A DNA stretch of 64,000 nt from Cupriavidus neocaledonicus (GCF_000372525.1 NZ_AQUR01000104.1:177200-241199), one strand, 5' to 3'. Counted from the first letter of the stretch, positions 20,484 through 29,344 are shown. Notes: generated by a model from the sequence alone, not told the origin. Numbers and translations are program-made.

Positions 20484-21323
20484 TCAGTCTTCGAGGTCTT
20501 CGGCTTCGGGCGTCAGGCGCTGCAGGCGGAACGCCTGCAGGTATTCCATCCACTGTTCGCCCGGCAGCTCGGCCAGCGATTCCTGGACGAACTCCATTTC
20601 GAGGTCGAACTCGCGCGGCGACAGCCCGCCGCGCATCAGCTGGAAGCGGCAGTACATCAGGTAGGTGTTGACGACGTCGGTCTCGCAGTAAGCGCGGATC
20701 TCGTCGAGCTGCCCGGCCTGGAAGGCCTGCCACACCTTGCTGCCGTCCATCCCCATCTTGCCGGGAAAGCCGCACAGCTTGGCCAGGTCATCGAGCGGTG
20801 CGCTGGCGCGCGGCTGGTACATCGCCAGCAGGTCCATCAGGTCCAGGTGCCGCATGTGGTAGCGGCTGATGTAGTTGTTCCACTTGAAGTCGCGGCTGTC
20901 CTCGTCGCGGCCCTCGCCCATCTCCCAGTAGCGCGGCGCGGTGATGCCGTTGACCAGGCCGCGGTAGTGCAGCACCGGCAGGTCGAAGCCGCCGCCATTC
21001 CACGACACCAGTTGCGGGCTGTAGCGCGCGATCAGTTCATAGAACTTCTGGATCAGCGTGGCCTCGCCGTCCTGCGGCGTGCCGAGCGAGCCGACATGGA
21101 ACACCGCCGAGCCGTCGCGGTGCGTGCGCCGCAGCACGCACGAAATCGCGGCGACGCGCTGCAGGTAGTGCGGGAGGAAATCGCTGCCGGTCTTTTCCCG
21201 GCGGGCGGAGAACGCATGCTCGGCGACTTCGGCGTCGCTCATCGCATCGGGATGGTCATGCAAACGGCGCAGGCCGGCGACATCGGGAATGGTCTCGATG
21301 TCGAATACCAGCACAGGGGTCAT
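20484..21323 (-). CDS. PolB-like predicted 3'-5' exonuclease
   Basis: A 279-residue protein of the predicted PolB-associated exonuclease family (DNA_pol_B_exo2 type). The DEDD-type motifs are visible: Exo I in VLVFDIETIPDV at the N-terminus, Exo II in LVSWNGGGFDLPVL (about residue 105) and Exo III in IRAYCETDVVNTYLMYCR near residue 210. No polymerase domain is attached. Its ATG at 21323 overlaps the rpoS stop codon by 4 bases, so it is probably translationally coupled to rpoS and made mainly when RpoS is made. A role in stationary-phase DNA repair or processing is inference. Confidence 0.88.
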   Translation of the reverse strand: MTPVLVFDIETIPDVAGLRRLHDHPDAMSDAEVAEHAFSARREKTGSDFLPHYLQRVAAISCVLRRTHRDGSAVFHVGSLGTPQDGEATLIQKFYELIARYSPQLVSWNGGGFDLPVLHYRGLVNGITAPRYWEMGEGRDEDSRDFKWNNYISRYHMRHLDLMDLLAMYQPRASAPLDDLAKLCGFPGKMGMDGSKVWQAFQAGQLDEIRAYCETDVVNTYLMYCRFQLMRGGLSPREFDLEMEFVQESLAELPGEQWMEYLQAFRLQRLTPEAEDLED

Positions 21324-22507
21324 AAAACGGCGTCCTTCCTGACACCTTGCGAAGCGAAATGCCGCTTGAGCTTGACCAGCGCCTCCTGCTGGATCTGGCG
21401 CACGCGCTCGCGCGTCAGGCCCATCTCCTCGGCAAGCTCTTCCAGCGTGGCGGGCTCGATATGGTTGAGGCCGAAGCGGCGCTCCACCACATAACGATGC
21501 TTTTCCGACAGGCGTGCCAGCCAGAGCTTCATCAGCCCTTCCAGCTCGCGATGCGCCACCTCCTGGTCGGGGGCGGCGTTGTGCTCGTCGGAGAGGAAAT
21601 CCAGGAGGCTCGAGCCGGGATCGAGATCGAATGGCGTATCGAGCGAGGTGGTATGTTCATTGAGTGCCAGGACGTCCTGCACTTCGTCCGGCGTCTTGCC
21701 CAGCAGGTGGGCGATGTCTTCCAGGCTGGCATCGCGCCCGTCGGTGCCGCCCTTCTCCAGATGGCGCTTGGCGCGCAGCACCTGGTTGAGCTCGCGGATC
21801 ACGTGCACCGGCAGGCGAACGGTGCGGGCCTGGTTCATGATGGCGCGCTCGATGCTCTGGCGGATCCACCAGGTTGCGTAGGTCGAGAAGCGGAAACCAC
21901 GCGACGGATCGAACTTCTCGATCGCGTGCATCAGGCCGAGGTTGCCCTCCTCGATCAGGTCCAGCAGCGGCACGCCGCGATTGAGATAGCCCTTGGCGAT
22001 GCTGACCACCAGCCGCAGGTTGCGCTCGATCATGACCTGGCGCGCGGCAAAGTCGCCATCCTTGGCCAGCGTGGAGAAATGCAGTTCTTCCGGCGCCGAC
22101 AGCAGCGGCTTGATGCTGATGCGGTTCAGGTAATGCTGGACGGTGTCGGCGGCCAGCTCGGTATGCAGCACCGTGCGGAAATCGTCATGCTCGGCGGTGG
22201 CGCTTTCGGTGCCGTTTTCCGCGCCATCGTCTTCCTCGTCTTCCGACTCGTCCTCGTCGTCGTCGCGCAGGTGGCGCTCGTTGCGATCATTGTCATCGCC
22301 GAGCAGGTCGGCCTCGCGCAGGCCCACCGCAGCGGACGTGGCGATGGGCTCGTCGGTCACGGGAAGCATCTCGGCGGCGAGGTCGGGCTCGAAGCCCTCT
22401 GCATCGGCGCGTTCGTCGGGATGCGCCACACCAGCCTTCACTTCCGGCTGCTTGGGACGGCGAGCCCTGCCGACGGTTCCGGAGGAGACAGTTTTCTGGC
22501 GTGGCAT
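21320..22507 (-). CDS. rpoS: RNA polymerase sigma factor RpoS
   Basis: RpoS directs transcription in stationary phase and general stress. At 395 residues it is longer than the 330 of E. coli because of an N-terminal extension containing a very acidic tract (DDDEDESEDEEDDGAEN, about residues 81-97). The sigma-70 parts are intact: region 1.2 (DTVQHYLNRISIKPLLS), region 2 (NLRLVVSIAKGYLNRGVPLL through FRFSTYATWWIRQSIERAI, about 160-220) and region 4 (LEELAEEMGLTRERVRQIQ, near 357-375). It follows nlpD by 6 bases and overlaps the downstream exonuclease by 4. In relatives rpoS promoters lie within nlpD; I could not pick one out here. Confidence 0.96.
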   Translation of the reverse strand: MPRQKTVSSGTVGRARRPKQPEVKAGVAHPDERADAEGFEPDLAAEMLPVTDEPIATSAAVGLREADLLGDDNDRNERHLRDDDEDESEDEEDDGAENGTESATAEHDDFRTVLHTELAADTVQHYLNRISIKPLLSAPEELHFSTLAKDGDFAARQVMIERNLRLVVSIAKGYLNRGVPLLDLIEEGNLGLMHAIEKFDPSRGFRFSTYATWWIRQSIERAIMNQARTVRLPVHVIRELNQVLRAKRHLEKGGTDGRDASLEDIAHLLGKTPDEVQDVLALNEHTTSLDTPFDLDPGSSLLDFLSDEHNAAPDQEVAHRELEGLMKLWLARLSEKHRYVVERRFGLNHIEPATLEELAEEMGLTRERVRQIQQEALVKLKRHFASQGVRKDAVL

Positions 22508-22513
22508 GAACCC

Positions 22514-23395
22514 TCACTGTGGCGGCAGGTACCGCATCGGATCAACCGGTTTTCCGTTCTTGCGAACTTCGAAGTGAAGCTTCACCCGGTCGGTATCACT
22601 GTTGCCCATCTCTGCAATCTTCTGGCCTTTCCGGACCGTGGATTGCTCAGCGACGAGCACCTTGTCGTTGTGCCCGTAAGCGGTAAGAAATGTCTCGTTG
22701 TGTTTGATGATGACAAGATTCCCGTAGCCGCGCAAGGGGCCTACGTGAATCACCCGACCGTCATCCGCGGCCAGCACCGAATCGCCCTTCTTGCCCGCAA
22801 TATCGATGCCTTTATTGCCCTTGTCGTCGAATTTACCGACCATCTGGCCGGTCGCCGGCCAGCTCAGCTTCATCGAGCCATCGGCCATCGGCGCCGATGC
22901 CGGCGCGGTCGCTGAGGGTGTTGGAGGCGCTGCCGCCGGCGCCGAAGCGGCGGCCGCAGGCGCTGCCGGCGGCGGCACCGGCGTGCCGTTCGGACGCGCC
23001 TGGTCGATCGGCTGGGCCTGCACCGTGCCCGGCGCCACCGGCATGGTGGCCACGCCCGGCGCAGTGTTGACGTCGGCACCCGGCGGCACGATGCGCAGCA
23101 GCTGGCCGACCTCGATCTGGTTCACATTGGTCAGGTTGTTCCACGTTGCCACATCGCGATACGACTGGCCGTTCTCCAGCGCGATACGGTAAAGGGTATC
23201 GCCTCGCTTGACCCGATAGTACCCAGGCGGCGCCGGTTCCAGCGTCGCCGCGGTGGTACCGGAGGTGGAGGTACGGTCGACGACCGGTGCCGGCATCGGC
23301 GAATTGGCGCAGGCGGCCAGCAGGGCCGCGAGCGACGTCGCCGCAAAAAGTTGTCCGGCGCGTGCGAAATTTTGCGATTTCACGATGTTGTGCAT
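22514..23395 (-). CDS. nlpD: LysM/M23 lipoprotein NlpD
   Basis: NlpD is an outer-membrane lipoprotein that activates the amidase AmiC during daughter-cell separation. The 293-residue protein has a lipobox LAAC with Cys29, a LysM domain at about 59-103 (YRVKRGDTLYRIALENGQSY), an Ala/Pro-rich linker and a C-terminal LytM/M23 domain at about 190-290. The zinc site is degenerate: the first histidine of HxxxD is Asn (GNKGIDIAG), and the HxH motif reads KLHFEV. It therefore should be an activator and not a peptidase. It lies between pcm (8 bases) and rpoS (6 bases). Confidence 0.94.
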   Translation of the reverse strand: MHNIVKSQNFARAGQLFAATSLAALLAACANSPMPAPVVDRTSTSGTTAATLEPAPPGYYRVKRGDTLYRIALENGQSYRDVATWNNLTNVNQIEVGQLLRIVPPGADVNTAPGVATMPVAPGTVQAQPIDQARPNGTPVPPPAAPAAAASAPAAAPPTPSATAPASAPMADGSMKLSWPATGQMVGKFDDKGNKGIDIAGKKGDSVLAADDGRVIHVGPLRGYGNLVIIKHNETFLTAYGHNDKVLVAEQSTVRKGQKIAEMGNSDTDRVKLHFEVRKNGKPVDPMRYLPPQ

Positions 23396-23403
23396 AGTTC
23401 GAC

Positions 23404-24324
23404 TCAGATGGTGCCCGATTTTAAGGGCACAAAGAAAACGGCTTCAAGCGCGGTTCGGTGAAAGCGATGGCGGTTGCGCCGCTCGATCAGCAGCAGCTGC
23501 TGCGTCACGGTCTGGCCGGGCACGCCTGCCGGCGGCATCACCGCCACCGGGGCGATCAGGCGCCCGCCGATGGCCAGTTGCTCGAGCAGCGCCTCGGGCA
23601 CCTCCATGCCGGCCGCGGCGAGGATGATGGCCGAGAACGGCGCGGCCTGCGGCAGGCCGAGCATGCCGTCGCCGTAATGCAGGCGCAGGTTGGGCACGCG
23701 CAAGGGCCGCAGGTTCGCCTTGGCCTGCTCGTGCAGCGGCCGGATGCGCTCGATCGAGAAGACTTCGCGTGCCACCTGGGCCAGCACCGCGGCCTGGTAG
23801 CCGCAGCCGGTGCCGATCTCGAGCACGCGCTCCAGCGGCGCCTCGGCGCCCAGGCCCTCGCGCAGCAGCTCGATCATGCGCGCCACCACCGACGGCTTGG
23901 AGATGGTCTGCTGGTGGCCGATCGGCAGCGCCGCATCTTCATACGCCTGCGACGCCAGTCCCGGCTCGACGAACAGGTGGCGCGGCACCGTGGCGATGGC
24001 CGACAGCACGCGCTCGTCGCGAATGCCGGCGGCGCGCAGCCGCGCCGCCAGTGCCACGCGCGCACGCGCCGAGGCCATGCCGCCGCCGCCCGCGGTGGCT
24101 GCCGAGGCGCGCTGCGCGACCGCGCTGGCGGGCGCCGGCGCGGGCGCTGGCGCCGCGGTGCGCGGCAGCCTGGGCTTGGCCGGCGTGGCCGGCGGCGACA
24201 GCGGCGCGGCCGGGCGTGGCGCGCCCACCGCGGGCATGCCGGCGGTGCGCTCCGGCGCGGGCTTGCGCTCGACCACCGCATCCAGCGGCAGCGGGAACTT
24301 GTTGCGAGGGGGCGTGGAACTCAT
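23404..24324 (-). CDS. pcm: Protein-L-isoaspartate O-methyltransferase
   Basis: Pcm methylates isoaspartyl residues in aged proteins so they can revert. The 306-residue protein is about 90 residues longer than E. coli Pcm because of an Ala/Pro-rich N-terminus (RPAAPLSPPATPAKPRLP and similar) of unknown role. The catalytic part begins around residue 85 (ARVALAARLRAAGIRDERVL) and has PRHLFVEP, the substrate loop ALPIGHQQTISKPSVVA, and SAM-binding LEIGTGCGYQAAVLAQ. The start at 24324 (MSSTPPRNKFPLPLD) is the upstream ATG; a start near the domain boundary is possible. It lies between surE and nlpD. Confidence 0.93.
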   Translation of the reverse strand: MSSTPPRNKFPLPLDAVVERKPAPERTAGMPAVGAPRPAAPLSPPATPAKPRLPRTAAPAPAPAPASAVAQRASAATAGGGGMASARARVALAARLRAAGIRDERVLSAIATVPRHLFVEPGLASQAYEDAALPIGHQQTISKPSVVARMIELLREGLGAEAPLERVLEIGTGCGYQAAVLAQVAREVFSIERIRPLHEQAKANLRPLRVPNLRLHYGDGMLGLPQAAPFSAIILAAAGMEVPEALLEQLAIGGRLIAPVAVMPPAGVPGQTVTQQLLLIERRNRHRFHRTALEAVFFVPLKSGTI

Positions 24325-24385
24325 CGGGGGCGCGGCGCGGCGATTCGACGGCTCGGGCAGCTCGGGCGGCTCGGGACCGGCGGCC

Positions 24386-25138
24386 CTACTTCAGCCACTG
24401 GTCGAGCGCGTCGAGCTGCCCGCGGTGGGTCAGGTCCAGCTGCAACGGCGTGAGCGAGACGTAGCCCTGCGCGGTCGCGTGGAAATCGGTGCCCTCGCTG
24501 GCATCGCGCGCGTCGCCGGCCGGGCCGATCCAGTAATTGGTGTCGCCGCGCGGGTTGACCTGCGTGATCACAGGCTGCGACGGATGGCGCTTGCCCAGGC
24601 GCGTGGCGCGATAACCCTGGATATGTTCGAACGGCAGGTTGGGGATATTGACGTTGAGCAGGAACGGCTCGGCCGGCGGCGTGCCGATGATGCGCTCGAC
24701 CACGGTGCGCGCGACCCGCGCGGCGGCATCGAGGTGTTCCCAGCCCTTGTCCACCTGCGAGAAGGCTACCGAGGGAATCCCGAGCAGGTAGCCCTCGATC
24801 GCGGCGGCGACGGTGCCGGAGTAGAGCACGTCCTCGCCCATGTTCTGGCCCTGGTTGATGCCGGATACCACCAGGTCGGGCTTTTCGTCGAGCAGCCCGG
24901 TCAGCGCGATATGCACGCAGTCGGTGGGCGTGCCGTTGACGAAGCGAAAACCTTTTTGCACGCCCTCGCGCGCCTCGTAGATCGACAGCGGGCGCTGCAG
25001 GGTCAGGGAATTGGACGCGCCGCTATGGTTCTGCTCCGGCGCGATGACCGTGATCCGGCCCAGCGGCGCAAGCGCAGCATGCAGAACGGCCAGTCCCGGC
25101 GCGAGATAACCGTCGTCGTTGGCGAGAAGGATGTGCAT
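24386..25138 (-). CDS. surE: 5'/3'-nucleotidase SurE
   Basis: SurE is a metal-dependent nucleoside monophosphatase linked to stationary-phase survival. From the ATG at 25138 (MHILLANDDGYLAPGLAVL) it is 250 residues, the normal length. The metal-binding NDDG motif is at residues 8-11 and SGINQGQNMGEDVLYSGTVA carries the second metal site. The frame stays open upstream but with no SurE sequence. It is the first gene of the surE-pcm-nlpD-rpoS unit, 61 bases before pcm. Confidence 0.96.
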   Translation of the reverse strand: MHILLANDDGYLAPGLAVLHAALAPLGRITVIAPEQNHSGASNSLTLQRPLSIYEAREGVQKGFRFVNGTPTDCVHIALTGLLDEKPDLVVSGINQGQNMGEDVLYSGTVAAAIEGYLLGIPSVAFSQVDKGWEHLDAAARVARTVVERIIGTPPAEPFLLNVNIPNLPFEHIQGYRATRLGKRHPSQPVITQVNPRGDTNYWIGPAGDARDASEGTDFHATAQGYVSLTPLQLDLTHRGQLDALDQWLK

Positions 25139-25346
25139 GCCGCGATTGTACCTGAGCGCAGGCGCGCAAGCGGCCCGCGCGCCGCCCGATGCTGGCTCGA
25201 AACGGTGCGGTATGCAGGCCGCAAATGACCGGCTCCACGCCTTCCGCATGAAACAGAACGACCGTGCTATTCCTGCGCTACACTTGCCCCGCCGGCCCGC
25301 GTAAGCTTGACTGGCGCGGCATGCCAACCACACCACCGGAGACAAG

Positions 25347-26321
25347 ATGAAAGCCGTACTGTGCAAAGCCTGGGGTCCGCCCGATTCGCTGACCCTCGAA
25401 ACCCTGCCCGACCTGGTGCCCGGCAAGGGCGAAGTGGTCATCGACGTCAAGGCGGCCGCGGTCAACTTCCCGGATGTGCTGATCATCCAGAACAAGTACC
25501 AGGCCAAGCCCGAACTGCCGTTCACCCCGGGTTCGGAACTGGCGGGCGTGGTCAACGCGGTGGGCGAAGGCGTCACCCACGTCAAGCCCGGCGACAAGGT
25601 CATCGCCTACCTGGGCAATGGCGCTTTCGCCAGCCAGGCCAGGGCGCCGGCGGCGTCGGTGGTGCCGATGCCGCCCGGCATCGACTTCGAGACCGCGGCT
25701 GCGTTCACGCTCACCTACGGCACCTCGCACCACGCGGTGATCGACCGCGGCGAGTTGCAGGCCGGCCAGACCATGCTGGTGCTGGGCGCGGCCGGCGGCG
25801 TGGGCCTGGCGGCGATCGAGATCGGCAAGGCCATCGGCGCGCGCGTGATCGCAGCCGCGTCGACCGACGAAAAGCTCGCCGTGTGCAAGCAGCATGGCGC
25901 CGACGCCTTGATCAACTACAGCACCGAAGACCTGCGCGAGCGCATCAAGGCGCTGACCGACGGCAAGGGCCCGGACGTGATCTACGACCCGGTCGGCGGC
26001 ATCTATGCCGAGCCGGCGTTCCGCTCGATCGGCTGGCGCGGCCGCTACCTGGTGGTGGGCTTCGCCAACGGCGAGATCCCAAGGCTGCCGCTGAACCTGG
26101 CGCTGCTCAAGGGCGCGTCGCTGGTCGGCGTGTTCTGGGGCGATTTCGTGCGGCGCGAGCCCAAGGCCAACCAGGCCAACATGGCGCAGATGCTGGGCTG
26201 GATGAAGGAAGGCAAGATCCGCCCGCATATCTCGGCGCGGTATCCGCTGGAGCAGGCCGCGCAGGCGCTCAAGGACATGGAAGCGCGCAAGGTCACCGGC
26301 AAGATCGTGATCGTGCCTTGA
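25347..26321 (+). CDS. NADPH:quinone oxidoreductase family protein
   Basis: A 324-residue zinc-independent medium-chain dehydrogenase/reductase. It has the GroES-like N-terminal half (MKAVLCKAWGPPDSLTLE, VNFPDVLIIQNKYQ) and a Rossmann half with MLVLGAAGGVGLAAIEIGKA (about residues 143-162). No structural or catalytic zinc cysteines are seen, consistent with the quinone oxidoreductase branch. The substrate is not predictable: members reduce quinones, enals or act as crotonyl-CoA-like reductases. It is a single plus-strand gene divergent from surE (208-base gap) and convergent with the ABC permease. Confidence 0.88.
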   Translation: MKAVLCKAWGPPDSLTLETLPDLVPGKGEVVIDVKAAAVNFPDVLIIQNKYQAKPELPFTPGSELAGVVNAVGEGVTHVKPGDKVIAYLGNGAFASQARAPAASVVPMPPGIDFETAAAFTLTYGTSHHAVIDRGELQAGQTMLVLGAAGGVGLAAIEIGKAIGARVIAAASTDEKLAVCKQHGADALINYSTEDLRERIKALTDGKGPDVIYDPVGGIYAEPAFRSIGWRGRYLVVGFANGEIPRLPLNLALLKGASLVGVFWGDFVRREPKANQANMAQMLGWMKEGKIRPHISARYPLEQAAQALKDMEARKVTGKIVIVP

Positions 26322-26385
26322 CGGGCGGACCTCGACGCGTCGGCTGACGCGCTGGGACCAGGACATCCCGTTGGCCACTTGGGTA

Positions 26386-26496
26386 CTCCCTCTCCCGCTT
26401 GGGAGGGGGTTGGGGAGCGGGCCGCAGGCTCTACGAAGTCCACGCCTGCGCAATGCCACCGCCTGCCCTCTCCCCTGCCACGCCCCCGCAAGCGGG
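26386..26496. repeat. REP-like hairpin pair in the gap after the oxidoreductase gene
   Basis: Two CCCTCTCCC-type GC-rich units lie in the 206-base gap between two convergent genes. Unit one (26386-26416) contains the hairpin CTCCCGCTTGGGAG and a TTGGGGAGCGGG tail. Unit two (26465-26496) contains CCCTCTCCCC and the hairpin CCCGCAAGCGGG. They resemble the interspersed palindromes common between convergent genes in high-GC proteobacteria. Copy number elsewhere cannot be judged here. Confidence 0.5.
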
Positions 26497-26527
26497 AAAG
26501 GCGCTCAAACCCCCGGCAAGGCCGGCT

Positions 26528-27319
26528 TCACAGCTTCTCCGTTTCCCCCGTCTTCGGCTGCCACTTCATCAGCCGCTTCTCGCCGATGCCGACCATCCAG
26601 TCCAGCACCAGCGCAAACGCGGTCAGCACCACGATGCCGGCGAATACGGTGTTGATATCGAACGTACCCTCGGCCTGCAGGATCAGGTAACCCACGCCGC
26701 GCGCCGAGCCCAGGTACTCGCCCACCACCGCGCCGACGAAGGCCAGGCCCACCGACGTATGCAGCGACGAGAACACCCAGCTGGTCGCGCTCGGCAGGTA
26801 GACATGGCGCAGCAGCTGCTTCTGGCTGGCGCCCAGCATGCGCGCATTGGCCAGCACCACCGGGCTCACTTCCTTGACGCCCTGGTAGACGTTGAAGAAG
26901 ACGATGAAGAACACCAGCGTCACCGCCAGCGCCACCTTTGACCAGATGCCCAGGCCGAACCAGACCGCGAAGATCGGCGCCAGGATCACGCGCGGCATCG
27001 AGTTCATGGCCTTGACGTAGGGATCGAGGATGGCGGAAGTCATCGGGCTCAGCGCCAGCCACAGGCCCACGCCCAGCCCCGCCACCGTGCCGATGCCGAA
27101 GGCCAGCACGGTCTCGATCAGGGTCACGCCCAGGTGCAGGTAGATATCGCGCTCGACGATAAACCAGTTCCAGATGCGTTGCGCCACCATCAGCGGCTCG
27201 CCGAAGAAAAAGGCGACCTGCTGCGAGCGCGTGGCCACGTGCCACACGCCGAGGATCACCACCAGCACCAGCAGCTGCCACACGCGCAGCATGCCCTTGG
27301 AATCAGTACGAAATGCCAT
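26528..27319 (-). CDS. ABC transporter permease (SsuC/TauC type)
   Basis: A 263-residue inner-membrane permease of the nitrate/sulfonate/taurine (NitT/TauT) family. It has about six hydrophobic segments, beginning WQLLVLVVILGVWHVATRS, and the ABC-coupling EAA loop VSPVVLANARMLGASQKQLL with conserved A and G. The start is the ATG at 27319 (MAFRTDSKGMLRV). It is the last gene of the operon binding protein - ATPase - permease. Substrate is not determined by sequence; the family carries sulfonates, nitrate, pyrimidine precursors, riboflavin and aromatic acids. Confidence 0.9.
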   Translation of the reverse strand: MAFRTDSKGMLRVWQLLVLVVILGVWHVATRSQQVAFFFGEPLMVAQRIWNWFIVERDIYLHLGVTLIETVLAFGIGTVAGLGVGLWLALSPMTSAILDPYVKAMNSMPRVILAPIFAVWFGLGIWSKVALAVTLVFFIVFFNVYQGVKEVSPVVLANARMLGASQKQLLRHVYLPSATSWVFSSLHTSVGLAFVGAVVGEYLGSARGVGYLILQAEGTFDINTVFAGIVVLTAFALVLDWMVGIGEKRLMKWQPKTGETEKL

Positions 27320-27357
27320 CGGGATTCAGTTCTTGTTTGAATTGGACGCAGGGCCGG

Positions 27358-28170
27358 TCAGGCCACCTTGCGCTGCTGGGCGTAGCCCTTGAGCACTTCC
27401 TCGCGCAGCACATCCCAGATCGCGGCGTGCAGCTCGACAAAGCGTGGATGGTTGCGAATCTCGGCCACGTCGCGCGGGCGCGGCAGGTCGATCGCGAACT
27501 CGCCGATCGGATGCGTGCCGGGGCCGGCCGACAGCACCACCACGCGATCGCTCATGGCGATGGCCTCGTCCAGGTCGTGGGTGATGAAAAGCACCGCCTT
27601 GCGCTTGGCGGCCCACAGCTCCAGCACTTCGTTCTCCATCAGCTGGCGGGTCTGGATGTCGAGCGCCGAGAACGGTTCGTCCATCAGGATGATGTCCGGG
27701 TCCAGCACCAGCGTCTGCGCCAGCGCCACGCGCTTGCGCATGCCGCCCGAGAGCTGGTGCGGGTAGCGGTCGCCAAACCCGCCCAGGCCCACGCGGCGCA
27801 GCCACTCCTCGCCCTGCTGCACCGCCTCGGCGCGCGCGGTGCCGCGGAATTCCAGGCCGGCGACGACGTTGTCGAGCGCGCTGCGCCACGGCATCAGCGC
27901 CTCGGTCTGGAACATGTAGCCGGCGCGCCGGTTGATGCCGCGCAGCGGCTCGCCGAACACGCGCACCTCACCGCTGGAAGGCTCCAGCAGGCCGGCGCCG
28001 ACATTCAGCAGCGTCGACTTGCCGCAGCCGGTGGGGCCGACCACCGATACGAATTCGCCGGGCTGGATCGACAGCGTGACGTCCTTGACCGCGGTATAGC
28101 GCTGGCTGCGGTCATCGCGCGAGACAAAGGTGCAGGTGACCTGGTCGAGTGAAAGTGCGGGAATGCTCAT
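27358..28170 (-). CDS. ABC transporter ATP-binding protein (SsuB/TauB type)
   Basis: A 270-residue ATPase driving the importer encoded with it. Walker A is GPTGCGKST (residues 45-53), the signature is LSGGMRKRVALAQ (about 138-150), Walker B is DIILMDEPFSALD and the switch histidine is in LFITHDLDEAI. The sequence fits the NitT/TauT ATPases. The start is the ATG at 28170 (MSIPALSLDQVTCTF). It is 38 bases before the permease gene. Confidence 0.92.
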   Translation of the reverse strand: MSIPALSLDQVTCTFVSRDDRSQRYTAVKDVTLSIQPGEFVSVVGPTGCGKSTLLNVGAGLLEPSSGEVRVFGEPLRGINRRAGYMFQTEALMPWRSALDNVVAGLEFRGTARAEAVQQGEEWLRRVGLGGFGDRYPHQLSGGMRKRVALAQTLVLDPDIILMDEPFSALDIQTRQLMENEVLELWAAKRKAVLFITHDLDEAIAMSDRVVVLSAGPGTHPIGEFAIDLPRPRDVAEIRNHPRFVELHAAIWDVLREEVLKGYAQQRKVA

Positions 28171-28253
28171 GATGAACCGTCTCGTACCCGCCGTGGCGGC
28201 GCAGGCTGCGGCGCGGGCGAGTGATGATGGAGGAGCCGTCGCTGCCGCAAAGC

Positions 28254-28278
28254 AAAGGCCCGCTGCGGGCAGCGGGCC
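28254..28278 (-). terminator. Intercistronic hairpin after the binding-protein gene
   Basis: A perfect 9-bp stem (GGCCCGCTG / CAGCGGGCC, 4-base loop) is followed on the minus strand by TTT. It lies 23 bases past the binding-protein stop and before the ATPase gene. Such hairpins often let the binding protein be made in excess over the membrane parts. Confidence 0.5.
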
Positions 28279-28300
28279 GATGGCGTCGACGGCAGGAAAA

Positions 28301-29344
28301 TTACTTGTACTTGGCGTTGGCCTTCTGCACGAAGGCGTTGGTGTAGGTCTCTTCCAGCCTGACCGACTTGCCCTTCAGTTCGGCGTCGAACTGGCCCAGC
28401 GCGTTGAGCGCGGTGCGCGGGCCGTCGGCCGGCATGGTGCCGTCGGGCGAGATCGCTTCCTTGACCTTTTCCCACGCCGCCAGGTACAGCGCGCGGTCGC
28501 CCAGCAGGTAGCTTTCCGGCACGGTCTTGACGATGTCGGACGGGCCCGCCTTCTGCAGCCACTTGAGCGCGCGCACCATGGCGTTGGTGAGCGCCTGGGT
28601 GGTGTTCGGGTTCTGCTGGATGAAGGCCTGCGACGCATACAGGCAGCCCGACGGCATGTTGCCGCCGAACACCGCCTGGGTGTCCTTGAGCGTGCGCGTG
28701 TCCGAGGCGATGCGCACCTCGTTCTTCTGCGTCAGCATCGACACCACCGGGTCAAGGTTGGCCATGGCATCGATCTGGCCCGAACGCATCGCCGCCACCG
28801 CGCCGGCGCTGGCGCCGACGCCGATGAACGACACGTCCGACGGCTTCAGGCCATGCTTGGCCAGCACGAAGTTGGCCATCATGTTGGTCGACGAGCCCGG
28901 CGCGGTCACGCCGATCTTCTTGCCCTTCAGGTCGGCGATCGACTTGAAGTTGGGCATGGTCTTGTTCGACACCACCAGCACGATCTGCGGGGCGCGGCCC
29001 TGCAGCACGAACTCCTGGTAGCGCTGGCCCTTGGCCTGCAGGTTGATGGTGTGCTCGTAGGCGCCCGAGACCACGTCGGCGCTGCCGCCCACCACCGCCT
29101 GCAGCGCCTTGGCGCCGCCGGCGAAGTCTACGATCTCTACCTCCAGCCCTTCTTCCTTGAAGTAGCCGAGGCGCTCGGCGATGGTCAGCGGCAGGTAATA
29201 GAACAGGTTCTTGCCGCCCACCGCGATGGTGACCTTGGTCTTCTCGGGCTTGCCCTGCGCCTGCGCCTGGCCGAACGTAAACCAGCCGGCCAGGAACAGC
29301 GCCAGCGCGATCAGGAATTGCTTCCAGAATTTCTTGTTATACAT
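28301..29344 (-). CDS. ABC transporter substrate-binding protein (SsuA/TauA type)
   Basis: A 347-residue periplasmic binding protein, the specificity part of the importer. From the ATG at 29344 (MYNKKFWKQFLIALALFLAG) there is a signal peptide ending at about AQA, residue 29. The mature part has the NMT1/SsuA fold with VTIAVGGKNLFYYLPLTIAE and GLEVEIVDFAGGAKALQAVV. The conserved GKKIGVTAPGSSTN loop is present. It heads the operon. Ligand unknown; the neighbouring CoA-transferase cluster suggests an organic acid, but this is inference. Confidence 0.9.
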   Translation of the reverse strand: MYNKKFWKQFLIALALFLAGWFTFGQAQAQGKPEKTKVTIAVGGKNLFYYLPLTIAERLGYFKEEGLEVEIVDFAGGAKALQAVVGGSADVVSGAYEHTINLQAKGQRYQEFVLQGRAPQIVLVVSNKTMPNFKSIADLKGKKIGVTAPGSSTNMMANFVLAKHGLKPSDVSFIGVGASAGAVAAMRSGQIDAMANLDPVVSMLTQKNEVRIASDTRTLKDTQAVFGGNMPSGCLYASQAFIQQNPNTTQALTNAMVRALKWLQKAGPSDIVKTVPESYLLGDRALYLAAWEKVKEAISPDGTMPADGPRTALNALGQFDAELKGKSVRLEETYTNAFVQKANAKYK

